Shown piece by piece: positions 7,436 to 15,834 of a stretch of DNA of 42,886 bases. The stretch comes from Deltaproteobacteria bacterium. GTDB taxonomy: Bacteria; Myxococcota_A; UBA796; GCA-2862545. The stretch spans positions 1 through 42,886 of the forward strand of contig JAFGVK010000161.1 of the NCBI GenBank assembly GCA_016938035.1, read 5' to 3'. Position 1 is the stretch's first letter. Each line of letters opens with the position of its first letter. The notes under the pieces were generated by a model. It did not search any database and was not told the DNA's origin. It saw only the letters and a program-made list of their open reading frames with translations. Made by a program: the position numbers and the translations under genes.

Positions 7436-8476
7436 CTAGCGCACCGCGAGCTCCACCCGCAGCGGCAGGTGGTCCGACCAGGCGCCCCCCACGGGGACGG
7501 TGCGGGCGTCGATCAGCACGATCCCATCGGAGACAAAGCCGTAGTCGAGCGTCCGGTCTGGGGTGTCGCTGCCGAACGGGAGGTAGGTCCGCCAGGCGGG
7601 GTCCAGGGCCTGCTCCAGCGGCGGCACGCCCCGCCAGCGCCGGTACAGGGGGGTGAGGGGGGAGCCCCCCTCCGGGTAGAGCGCCGCGGCCTCGCCCAGG
7701 CGGTCCGGGGCGTCTCCCGGGGGCAGGGCGTTGAGGTCCCCAAGCAGCACCCACTGCGTCCCCTCGGCGTCCAGGCGAGCCAGGTGCGCCGCGAGCTGCT
7801 CGATCTGGGCTCCCAGGGTGCCATCGCCGCGCGAGAAGGCGGACAGGTGTGTGACCAGCACCGCGAGCTCACCCCCTCCCTCCAGGGGGAGCCTGGTGTC
7901 TAGCAGGGCGCGGCGCAGGTTGAACAGGCGGCGGAGGGGGCTCTCGTCGAGGAGCGCGAGCTGGTGCCTGGTGGCGGCGCGCAGCGGCAGGCGGCTGGCG
8001 AGGCCCAGGTGCATCTCCACCCTCCCCATCGGCTGGTGAGAGGGGTGAGGGACGTAGATGGCGCGGTGGTAGGGGGCGCTGGTGCGCTGCGGCCAGCCCC
8101 CGGTGAGCGCCGCGAATTCATCGACGCGGCCGGTCCGATCGGACCCGCGATCCGCCTCGGCGAGCAGCAGCAGGTCGGGGGCATCAGCCTGGATCAGCGC
8201 CCGCTGCCCCGCCAGGGTCGCCTCCACCACCGCCGCGGGAACGCGGACCGCCTCGCCGCCGTCGTAGAAGAAGTGGAGGCCGCGGGAGCCGGCGTACTGC
8301 ACGTTCCAGAACAGGAGCGACAGGGGCTCGCCCCGCCTCAGGGGGGTGCGGGCGGGGAGGCCCTCCACCCGCGCCGTCTCCACCGCGGCGGGGAGCCAGA
8401 GGGCCCCGCGCCCCGCGGTGAGGAGTCCCGCCAGGCCCAGCAGCCCGGCGCCGATCCAGAGGGCTCTGCGTGCCAT
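7436..8476 (-). CDS. Endonuclease/exonuclease/phosphatase (EEP) family protein, membrane-anchored
   Basis: The 346-residue protein starts with an uncleaved-looking signal anchor (ALWIGAGLLGLAGLLTAG). A complete EEP-fold metal-dependent phosphoesterase domain follows: LFWNVQYAG (metal-binding Asn), LLLLAEADR (catalytic Glu), VTHLSAF (His), LLGDLNALP (GDxN) and WSDHLPLRVEL (SDH). All catalytic positions are present, so it is likely active in the periplasm or at the membrane. The family includes nucleases, sphingomyelinases and inositol phosphatases, and the substrate cannot be told from sequence. The ATG is 80 bp from the divergent M50 protease gene. A second EEP protein lies at 24528. Confidence 0.8.
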   Translation of the reverse strand: MARRALWIGAGLLGLAGLLTAGRGALWLPAAVETARVEGLPARTPLRRGEPLSLLFWNVQYAGSRGLHFFYDGGEAVRVPAAVVEATLAGQRALIQADAPDLLLLAEADRGSDRTGRVDEFAALTGGWPQRTSAPYHRAIYVPHPSHQPMGRVEMHLGLASRLPLRAATRHQLALLDESPLRRLFNLRRALLDTRLPLEGGGELAVLVTHLSAFSRGDGTLGAQIEQLAAHLARLDAEGTQWVLLGDLNALPPGDAPDRLGEAAALYPEGGSPLTPLYRRWRGVPPLEQALDPAWRTYLPFGSDTPDRTLDYGFVSDGIVLIDARTVPVGGAWSDHLPLRVELAVR

Positions 8477-8556
8477 CTCGCGCTCCGTTGGTCATCTGCG
8501 GTCATCCCCGCCCCTTCCACCTTGCCGACTTCCCCACCGAGCGCCATGCTCGGGGT

Positions 8557-9237
8557 ATGAGAGTCGCCACCATCGCCAGGATTCCCATCTACTTGCACCC
8601 TACCTTCCTGGTGCTGGTGGCGGGGTACGCGGGGTGGGCCCTGTGGATGGACGGGGCGCAGGCCGCCCTAGGGGCGATGGCGGACATCGCGGCGATCTTC
8701 CTCTCGGTGGTGCTGCACGAGCTGGGGCACGCGCTGGTCGCCCGCTGGAGGGGCGTCTACACCGCGCGGATCACCCTCTACCCCTTCGGGGGGGTGGCCT
8801 CCATGGCGCTGCCCAACAAGCCGCTGGACGAGCTGCTCATCGCCCTGGGGGGGCCCGCGGTCAACGGGGCGCTGGCGCTGGTGGGGGGGGCGTTGTGGTG
8901 GGCCACCGGCCGGGATCAGTTTGGGCTGTTCCTTGGGATCAACCTGGTGATGGGGCTGTTCAACCTGCTGCCTGCCTTCCCGATGGACGGGGGCAGGGTG
9001 GTGCGCGCGCTGCTGGCGGGGATCACCGGCTGGGAGCGGGGCACCAGGATCGCGATGGGGCTCGGCCTGGCCTTCTCGGGGCTGTTCATCGGAGCGGGCG
9101 CGTGGTGGCGCCTGTGGAGCCTGGCCCTGGTGGGGGCCTTCCTGGTGGTGGCCCTCCGCACCGAGCGCGAGCGCCTCCGGATCTTCACGCGGCGGGAGGC
9201 GATGCGCGCAGAGCTTGAGGCGCTGCTTGAGTCCTGA
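8557..9237 (+). CDS. Site-2-protease-like M50 family metalloprotease
   Basis: The 226-residue integral membrane protein has about six hydrophobic segments. The zinc-binding motif HELGH (54-58) lies in a membrane helix, and the second motif, FNLLPAFPMDGGR (135-147), is the M50 NPxDGG-type element with FPMDGG. PFGGVASM between them is also typical of the short SpoIVFB-like subgroup. It has neither a PDZ nor a CBS domain. Such proteases cut transmembrane substrates such as anti-sigma factors or pro-sigma factors; no substrate is apparent nearby. The start is set at ATG 8557 because MRVATIARIPIYLHPTFL fits the family N-terminus. An upstream in-frame start at 8470 would lie inside the divergent gene's first codons. 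Confidence 0.85.
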   Translation: MRVATIARIPIYLHPTFLVLVAGYAGWALWMDGAQAALGAMADIAAIFLSVVLHELGHALVARWRGVYTARITLYPFGGVASMALPNKPLDELLIALGGPAVNGALALVGGALWWATGRDQFGLFLGINLVMGLFNLLPAFPMDGGRVVRALLAGITGWERGTRIAMGLGLAFSGLFIGAGAWWRLWSLALVGAFLVVALRTERERLRIFTRREAMRAELEALLES

Positions 9238-9349
9238 GGCACAGCGCACGGGGCGGGCGCCAGCGCGGCGCGCTCCGAGACGGCTGTCGGGGGGGGGCGT
9301 CACTCGCGCTGCGACCCGCGCTTCCGGTTCGGGGCCGCCGCGAGGATCG

Positions 9350-9568
9350 CTACTTGTGGCGGAAGGTGATCCGCCCCTTGGTGGGGTCATAGGGGGAGAC
9401 GGCGACGGTCACGCGGTCCCCGAGCACCACGCGGATGTGGTGACGCCGGAGCTTGCCGGCCAGGTGTGCGTGCACGTCGGTGCCAAATTCGGTCTCCACG
9501 AGGAAATTGCCCCCGGGATACACTTCCTTGATCTTGCCTTCGAGATCGATGAGATCATCTGCTGCCAC
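9350..9568 (-). CDS. infA: Translation initiation factor IF-1
   Basis: This 72-residue S1/OB-fold protein is the full length of the family. It reads MAADDLIDLEGKIKEVYPGG at the start, with the conserved HAHLAGKLRRHHIRVVLGDRV and SPYDPTKGRITFRHK. IF-1 binds the ribosomal A site with IF-2 and IF-3 during initiation. The start codon is GTG (9568), 5 nt after a strong GGAGG. It lies 85 bp downstream of tgt on the same strand. The spacer contains a small hairpin (GTCCG/CGGAC around 9577-9593) just before the ribosome-binding site. Confidence 0.95.
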   Translation of the reverse strand: MAADDLIDLEGKIKEVYPGGNFLVETEFGTDVHAHLAGKLRRHHIRVVLGDRVTVAVSPYDPTKGRITFRHK

Positions 9569-9653
9569 GAATACCTCCGTTTGGGTCCGAGGGCCGGACT
9601 AACGCCCGTGCGGCCTCGCTGGCAAGGGGAGAGGCCCCTAATGGACAAATCCC

Positions 9654-10940
<1,287 letters not shown>

Positions 10941-11963
10941 CTACAAAGTGAGCAAGGCCTGGACGACCCACAGGGCGCCCACGATCGCGGCGACCGCGAG
11001 CACCGCCTCCACCGCCGACCAGGGCTCTCGCCCGCGCTCCCGCGCGACCGGGGCTGGGGGCTGGCTCCCGGGCAGCGGCAGGATGTCGGGGCTCTCGCCG
11101 TAGACGATCGCGCGGGTCGCCTCCGAGGGCTTCCCCCTGACCGTGTCGAAGCGATCCGCCGGGCCCTCGGCGAGCCCGGCCCCCAGGCGGCTCCACAGGG
11201 CCACCGACTGATCCTGCGCGGTGGCGCCCCAGTCGGTGCGCTCCCCGGTGTGCTCGGCGGGGGTGAAGGAGCCGCTGGTGACCGGGTCCCACCGGTCTAG
11301 GAGCCCCTCGCCGCCCGTGTCCGGTCCCAGGTCGAGCACCACCTCGTCCGCACCCGCTGGGGGCGACTCGCCGCGGCGCAGCTCGAGGACCGCCGTGGCC
11401 TTGGGCTGGGCCCGGCGGGGCTGGCTGCGGACCCACCGCGCCAGGCGCTGCTGGTGGTCGGGGGCCACCCTCGCGCGCATGAGGTCCGCCAGGATCTGCG
11501 GGTCATTCGCGGGGATGGTGCGCTCGTCCTCCGGGCAGAGGGCCATCGCCCTGAGCACGTCGAGGGAGAGCATGGACGAGGCCCTGCCCCTGCCGAACAG
11601 CACCACCTCGCCGTCCTGACCGAGCATCACGTACTCGGCGCCGAGCGCCCCGTGGGTGAGGTGGGCGTCGCGCAGCACCACCAGCGCCTCTAGGAGCTGG
11701 AGGATGACCCACGGGATCAGCTCGATCGGAGGCTCCCGCTCCGACATCAGCACCCCCTCGGGGACGCGCTCTGTGTAGGCGTGGTGCCCGTCGAGGGTGC
11801 CCTGGTGCACCACCGGCGCGAGGGTGCGGTGGGGCGAGGCGGGGGGGGGCCTGAAGCCCTGCCACAGGATCAGGTTGTCGGAGGGGTGATCCACCGGCCG
11901 GACCCAGAGCGCGCCCGGGACGCCCGGGAGCGCCGAGAGGGGGGACAGGCGGGTGAGGTCCAT
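10941..11963 (-). CDS. Tail-anchored pseudokinase
   Basis: The 340-residue protein keeps the outline of a Ser/Thr kinase C-lobe but not its active site. VILQLLEALVVLRDAHLTHGALGAEYVMLGQDGEVVLFGRG (about 86-126) lines up with QLLEALxxxHxxxIxHRDLKPxNVLLxxxGxVKLxDFG. The HRD aspartate is Ala, the catalytic-loop Asn is not conserved, and DFG is FGR. No Walker-like Gly-rich loop or lysine is obvious. A single hydrophobic helix (VEAVLAVAAIVGALWVVQALL) ends the protein, so the pseudokinase faces the cytoplasm from the inner membrane. Residues 190-310 are a disordered-looking linker. The ATG overlaps the stop of the upstream receiver/GGDEF-like gene by 1 bp (TGATG), so the two are probably translated together. 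Confidence 0.7.
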   Translation of the reverse strand: MDLTRLSPLSALPGVPGALWVRPVDHPSDNLILWQGFRPPPASPHRTLAPVVHQGTLDGHHAYTERVPEGVLMSEREPPIELIPWVILQLLEALVVLRDAHLTHGALGAEYVMLGQDGEVVLFGRGRASSMLSLDVLRAMALCPEDERTIPANDPQILADLMRARVAPDHQQRLARWVRSQPRRAQPKATAVLELRRGESPPAGADEVVLDLGPDTGGEGLLDRWDPVTSGSFTPAEHTGERTDWGATAQDQSVALWSRLGAGLAEGPADRFDTVRGKPSEATRAIVYGESPDILPLPGSQPPAPVARERGREPWSAVEAVLAVAAIVGALWVVQALLTL

Positions 11964-13423
11964 CAGCCTAGCTCGATGCGCTGCCGGTCTCGGGAGGCGC
12001 GCGCGGCACGCAGGGCCCGATCGGCGCGCTGGATCACGTCCGGCAGCCCGTGCGCTGTGCTCGCGTATCCAGCGCAGAAGGTCACGTTGGAGTTGAGCGA
12101 GCGCCCCTCCATGGCCTGCTCCAGCCTCCGCTGCAGCGCCCTCAGGCGCTCGGCGCCCTCGCGATGCGGGGTGTTGAGCAGCGCGAGCAGGAAGGTGTCT
12201 CGGCCAAGGTGTCCCAGGAGATCGGACCGCCTCACCTCGGCGCGCAGCACCTGTGCGGCGGCAGGGAGCACCTCCTCGCGCGCGAGCTCTCGGTCTGGGA
12301 ATTCCAGCTCTAACAGCGCCGCGATGACGGGATCCTGGCTGCGCCTGCTGCGGTCGAGCTCCTCGTCCAGGCGGTTCAGGATCTCCGGCCTGCCTGGGAG
12401 GCCCGAGGTGGAGACTGGGCAGGTGGGGGAGTGGGCGCGGTGGGACAGGTAGTTGGCCAGCTGCTCGGGGTCCTGTTCGGAGGACAGGGTCTTGTTGCCC
12501 CCGGCGCGCGCGAACACGAAGGCGTCGGCCAGGTCGCCGATGAAGACCGCGTTGGTGTGACAGTGGGGGCGTGAGCTGCGGACCCAGCGGACCAGGTCCA
12601 TCCCGGTTGGATCCCCATCTACCACCAGGATCTCTGCGGTGTTCTGTCCCAGCAGCTCGTAGAAGGAGGGGGGGTGGCTGGTGGAGAGGACGTGCACGCC
12701 CTTGAAGGTCATCAGCCTCGCGAGGCGCCGGCGCAGCTCCTCGTCCTGAAGCAGCAGGATCGCGCGCGGCCTGAGCCAGGTGGACTGCCAGGTGATGTTC
12801 CGCACCATCCGGAGCAGGTCGCTCCTCACCAGAGGTGCGCTGAGCAGGCCCTCCACGCTGTGCTGGATGGTCTGCTGCGGGAAGCCCTCGTCCCCGGACC
12901 CGCCGTAGACGATGCGGGGGGTGCCCCTGGGGAGCAGCACCACCTCCTTGAGCTCCGCGTGGGGGACGACCACCGCCTGGAAGCCGCTGGGGAGCACCTG
13001 CCTGCGGTAGGCCTCCAGGTTCTCGAAGAACAGGAGCTGCTCGCAGTGGGCGTCGTGTTGCCCGAGGAGCGCCTCCTGGACCGTGGCGTCGCCCACCACG
13101 GCGATGGGGGGGAAGGCGACGTAGTAGCCCGCGGTCCGCAGCGCCTCGGAGGCGGAGTGGAGGCTGAGGGGAGACACCGCGTACTCCAGCTTGTCGCGCG
13201 ACAGGGTGATGCCCGCCGCGAGCGCGCTCAGCTGCAGGCTCGCTGCCGACGAGATGAGGCGATCCAGGTTCATGGTGATGGCCTCTAGGGTGGCCTCGTC
13301 GACCTCGTGCTGCAGCAGCTGGACCATCTCCTCGATCTGCTTCGCCGCCTCGATGAGGAAGCGCCCCTGCAGGCGCAACCTGCTCGCCCGCCGCGGGTCA
13401 GAGCGTTCCGTGCTCTCGGGAAT
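11963..13423 (-). CDS. Receiver-degenerate GGDEF protein, probable ATT start
   Basis: From the proposed start the protein is 486 residues. The N-terminal helices (LIEAAKQIEEMVQLLQ ... RLISSAASLQLSALA) resemble an Hpt domain without its histidine. Two receiver-like alpha/beta units follow; the second has LLLQDEELRRRLARL and ILVVDGDPTGMDLVRWVR with a possible phospho-Asp. The C-terminal domain is GGDEF-like (DLLGHLGRDTFLLALL ... RADRALRAARASRDRQRIELG), but the signature is GRDTF, so cyclase activity is unlikely. No ATG or GTG is well placed. An in-frame ATT at 13423 lies 6 nt after a perfect GGAGG. Alternatives are a TTG further in with a weak site, or starts upstream that would overlap the divergent thioesterase gene. 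It is first of a run with the pseudokinase, tgt and infA. Confidence 0.7.
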   Translation of the reverse strand: MPESTERSDPRRASRLRLQGRFLIEAAKQIEEMVQLLQHEVDEATLEAITMNLDRLISSAASLQLSALAAGITLSRDKLEYAVSPLSLHSASEALRTAGYYVAFPPIAVVGDATVQEALLGQHDAHCEQLLFFENLEAYRRQVLPSGFQAVVVPHAELKEVVLLPRGTPRIVYGGSGDEGFPQQTIQHSVEGLLSAPLVRSDLLRMVRNITWQSTWLRPRAILLLQDEELRRRLARLMTFKGVHVLSTSHPPSFYELLGQNTAEILVVDGDPTGMDLVRWVRSSRPHCHTNAVFIGDLADAFVFARAGGNKTLSSEQDPEQLANYLSHRAHSPTCPVSTSGLPGRPEILNRLDEELDRSRRSQDPVIAALLELEFPDRELAREEVLPAAAQVLRAEVRRSDLLGHLGRDTFLLALLNTPHREGAERLRALQRRLEQAMEGRSLNSNVTFCAGYASTAHGLPDVIQRADRALRAARASRDRQRIELG

Positions 13424-13484
13424 GGCGCACCTCCGGGGCTCGCGTGCTACAGGGCCCGTCTGCTGACCGATACGGAGTGATCCC

Positions 13485-13913
13485 ATGCAGCGGGACGTGA
13501 TTCGATTCTTCGAGGAGAGTCTACCCTTCAACAAGCACTTGGGCATGAAGGTTGTTGAGGTGGGGGACGGGATCTGCAAGGTGCAGATCCCGTTTCAGGA
13601 GCACTTGGTCGGAGATCCCTCGCGCCCAGCCCTGCACGGCGGGGTGATCTCGGCGCTGGCCGACACCGCGGGGGGCCTGGCGGCGGCGCTCTTCGCGGGG
13701 GTGTCCCTGCCGGAGGATCGGCTCTCCACGGTGGATCTTCGGGTGGACTACCTGCGCCCTGCGCTGCTGGAGCGGCTCTGCTGCGAGGCCCGGCTGGTGC
13801 GTTCTGGGAACCGGGTGGCGGTGGCGGCGATGGTGATCCACCAGCGCGACGGCACCAGGGTGGTGGCCGAGGCGCGCGGGGTCTACAGCCTAGTGCGAGG
13901 GAGCGCTCCGTGA
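13485..13913 (+). CDS. PaaI-family hotdog thioesterase
   Basis: This 142-residue single hotdog-fold protein probably hydrolyses an acyl-CoA. NKHLGMKVVEVGDG near the N-terminus and LHGGVISALADTAGG (50-64, with HGG and the catalytic Asp/Thr region) are typical of the PaaI/YdiI group, and the C-terminus (EARGVYSLV) ends the sheet as in the family. The ATG is 62 bp from the divergent receiver/GGDEF-like gene. Its stop overlaps the GTG start of the SLC13 permease (GTGA), suggesting co-translation, but no functional link between thioester hydrolysis and anion transport is known. Confidence 0.85.
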   Translation: MQRDVIRFFEESLPFNKHLGMKVVEVGDGICKVQIPFQEHLVGDPSRPALHGGVISALADTAGGLAAALFAGVSLPEDRLSTVDLRVDYLRPALLERLCCEARLVRSGNRVAVAAMVIHQRDGTRVVAEARGVYSLVRGSAP

Positions 13914-15667
13914 GTCCAGACGCGGCGCTGACCCTGGTGGTGGTGGTGGGGGTGGCGGTGGGGATGGCGCGTGACCGGTGGGGGCCAGATCTGGTGATGT
14001 TCACCGGGCTGGCGGTGCTGGTTGTCGCGGGGGTGATCGACCCGGAGGCGGCACTCCGCGGCTTCGCGAACCCCGCCCTGATGACCATCGCCTCCTTGTT
14101 CATCGTCGCGGTGGCCCTCCAGGAGACCGGTGCCTTGCTGCTCATCTCGCGGGTGGTGTTTGGCAAGACCCGCAACCCGCGGCTCGCCCTGGTGAGGATG
14201 GTGGTCCCCAGCGCCGTGATGTCGGGCTTCATGAACAACACCCCGATCGTGGCGATGCTGATCCCGGTGGTGCAGGCCTTCGCCAAGCGGGTGGGCGAGA
14301 GCCCGTCGCGCTTCCTGATGCCCCTGTCCTTCGCGGCGATCCTGGGGGGCAGCACGACCCTGATCGGCACCTCGGGCAACCTGGTGGTCTCGGGGATGCT
14401 CGCGGACGCGGGGCAGGGGCCGCTGGGGATGTTCGAGATCTCCGCGGTGGGCGTCCCGGTGGCGGTGGTGGGGGTGCTGTATCTGGTCACGGTGGGGACC
14501 AAGCTGCTCCCCGCCCGCCTGGCGCCCGACGAGCACGTCGGTGACGGGGCGGTGGAGTACCTCGCTGAGGTGGTGATAGAGCCCAGCTCGCCCTTGGTCG
14601 ACCGCACGGTGGAGGGGGCGGATCTCCGGCACCTGCCGGGGCTCTTCCTGGTGGAGATCCGCAGGTCCTCGGGGCGGGTGGTGCGCCCCGTGGCTCCGGA
14701 GACCCGCCTCGCCGCGGAGGACCACCTGGTCTTCACCGGTCTGGCGCACACGGTGAAGGACCTGACCGCCTTCCCTGGCCTGCGGCCGCTGGACGCCACC
14801 AGCCTGGAGGCAGAGGAGGAGATCTTCCAGGTGGTGGTCTCGCACCGCTCGGACATGGTGGGCCGCACCGTGCGCGACGCGAATTTTCGCCGGCGCTTCG
14901 GGGCCGCGATCCTGGCGGTGCACAGGGCGGGGGAGCGGATCGAGGAGAAGATCGGAGACATCGCGCTGCGACCCGGCGACACCCTGATGCTGATCGCCTC
15001 CCCCGGCTTCCTGGAGACCCACAGGCACAACGCCAATTTCTACCTCGCCTCCGCCCTGGAGGGCGAGGGCCCCAAGCGGTGGCGCCACGCCCAGCTCTCT
15101 CTGGGGGTGCTGGGCCTGCTGGTGGTGCTGCCTGCGCTCACCGGCCTGTCGATGACGGTGGCCGCGATGGGGGCGGTGGGGGTCCTGCTCGCCACGGGGA
15201 GCGTGTCGCCGCGCAGGGCCAGGGCGGCGGTGAACTGGCCGGTGCTGGTCGTGATCGGCGCGGCGCTGGGGATCGCCCAGGCGATGGAGCAGTCCGGCGC
15301 TGCGGCCTGGGTGGCGAAGGGGCTGCTGGAGCTCTCTGCGCCCTTTGGGCCCAGGGGCACGCTGGCGGCGGTCTATCTGCTGGGCTTGGTCTTCGCGTCG
15401 CTGGTGTCCAACGCGGCCGCCGCGGCGCTGGTGTTCCCCGTCGCCTGGGGCGCAGCCACCGCCGCGGGGCTGGACCCGCGCCCCTTCGCGGTGGGGGTGG
15501 CGCTCGCCTCGTCGGCGGTGTTCTCTACCCCGATGAGCTACGCCCACCTGCTTATCTGGAGCCCTGGCGGCTACAGGTACTCGGATTTCGTCCGGATGGG
15601 GCTCCCGCTGAACCTGCTGGTGTTCGCCGTCGCCATGGCGCTGATCCCGCTGGCGTGGCCCTTCTAG
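13910..15667 (+). CDS. SLC13/DASS-family permease with two TrkA-C domains
   Basis: The 585-residue inner-membrane protein has two bundles of hydrophobic helices separated by a cytoplasmic insert. The first half has FMNNTPIVAMLIP (107-119) and TTLIGTSGNLVVSGML (149-164), and the second has LVSNAAAAALVFPVAW, corresponding to the paired SNT-type sodium/substrate motifs of divalent-anion symporters. The insert (about 215-375) contains two RCK_C/TrkA-C units (VDRTVEGADLRHLPGLFLVEIRR and VGRTVRDANFRRRFGAAILAVHR ... RPGDTLMLIA). The end, GGYRYSDFVRMGLPLNLL, is a common signature of this subfamily. The substrate could be sulfate or a dicarboxylate. The start is GTG 13910 with AGGGAG upstream. Confidence 0.85.
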   Translation: MSPDAALTLVVVVGVAVGMARDRWGPDLVMFTGLAVLVVAGVIDPEAALRGFANPALMTIASLFIVAVALQETGALLLISRVVFGKTRNPRLALVRMVVPSAVMSGFMNNTPIVAMLIPVVQAFAKRVGESPSRFLMPLSFAAILGGSTTLIGTSGNLVVSGMLADAGQGPLGMFEISAVGVPVAVVGVLYLVTVGTKLLPARLAPDEHVGDGAVEYLAEVVIEPSSPLVDRTVEGADLRHLPGLFLVEIRRSSGRVVRPVAPETRLAAEDHLVFTGLAHTVKDLTAFPGLRPLDATSLEAEEEIFQVVVSHRSDMVGRTVRDANFRRRFGAAILAVHRAGERIEEKIGDIALRPGDTLMLIASPGFLETHRHNANFYLASALEGEGPKRWRHAQLSLGVLGLLVVLPALTGLSMTVAAMGAVGVLLATGSVSPRRARAAVNWPVLVVIGAALGIAQAMEQSGAAAWVAKGLLELSAPFGPRGTLAAVYLLGLVFASLVSNAAAAALVFPVAWGAATAAGLDPRPFAVGVALASSAVFSTPMSYAHLLIWSPGGYRYSDFVRMGLPLNLLVFAVAMALIPLAWPF

Positions 15668-15773
15668 CGAGGGCCTCCCGCGCCGTGTGGTACCCGGCCG
15701 GCCTCGGGACGCGGCGGCGATCTGCCTCAGGTCCGCCGCACACAATTTCTCTAGGCCTACAAGCGAGCGCGCC

Positions 15774-15797
15774 CTTGGTGGTAGCATGCGCCCCTGT
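15774..15797 (+). promoter_or_regulatory. Possible heat-shock (sigma32-like) promoter of clpB
   Basis: CTTGGTG (15774-15780), a 10-bp spacer and CCCCTGT (15791-15797) resemble the sigma32 pattern CTTGAAA/CCCCATNT, though the spacer is short. The position, about 40 bp before the clpB ATG, is right for a promoter. No CIRCE (HrcA) inverted repeat is seen. This is a weak match. Confidence 0.25.
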
Positions 15798-15834
15798 GAT
15801 CTCATTGGCACTTTGAACAGCCCCCGGAGGGTGC

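Noticed and set aside
13883..15811. 642-codon open frame on the minus strand
   Set aside because: It is antisense to the SLC13 permease, rich in His/Arg/Gln with no domains, and arises from GC-skewed codon use of the real gene.
15668..15834. CIRCE (HrcA) operator upstream of clpB
   Set aside because: No TTAGCACTC-type inverted repeat was found; only a weak sigma32-like match is present.
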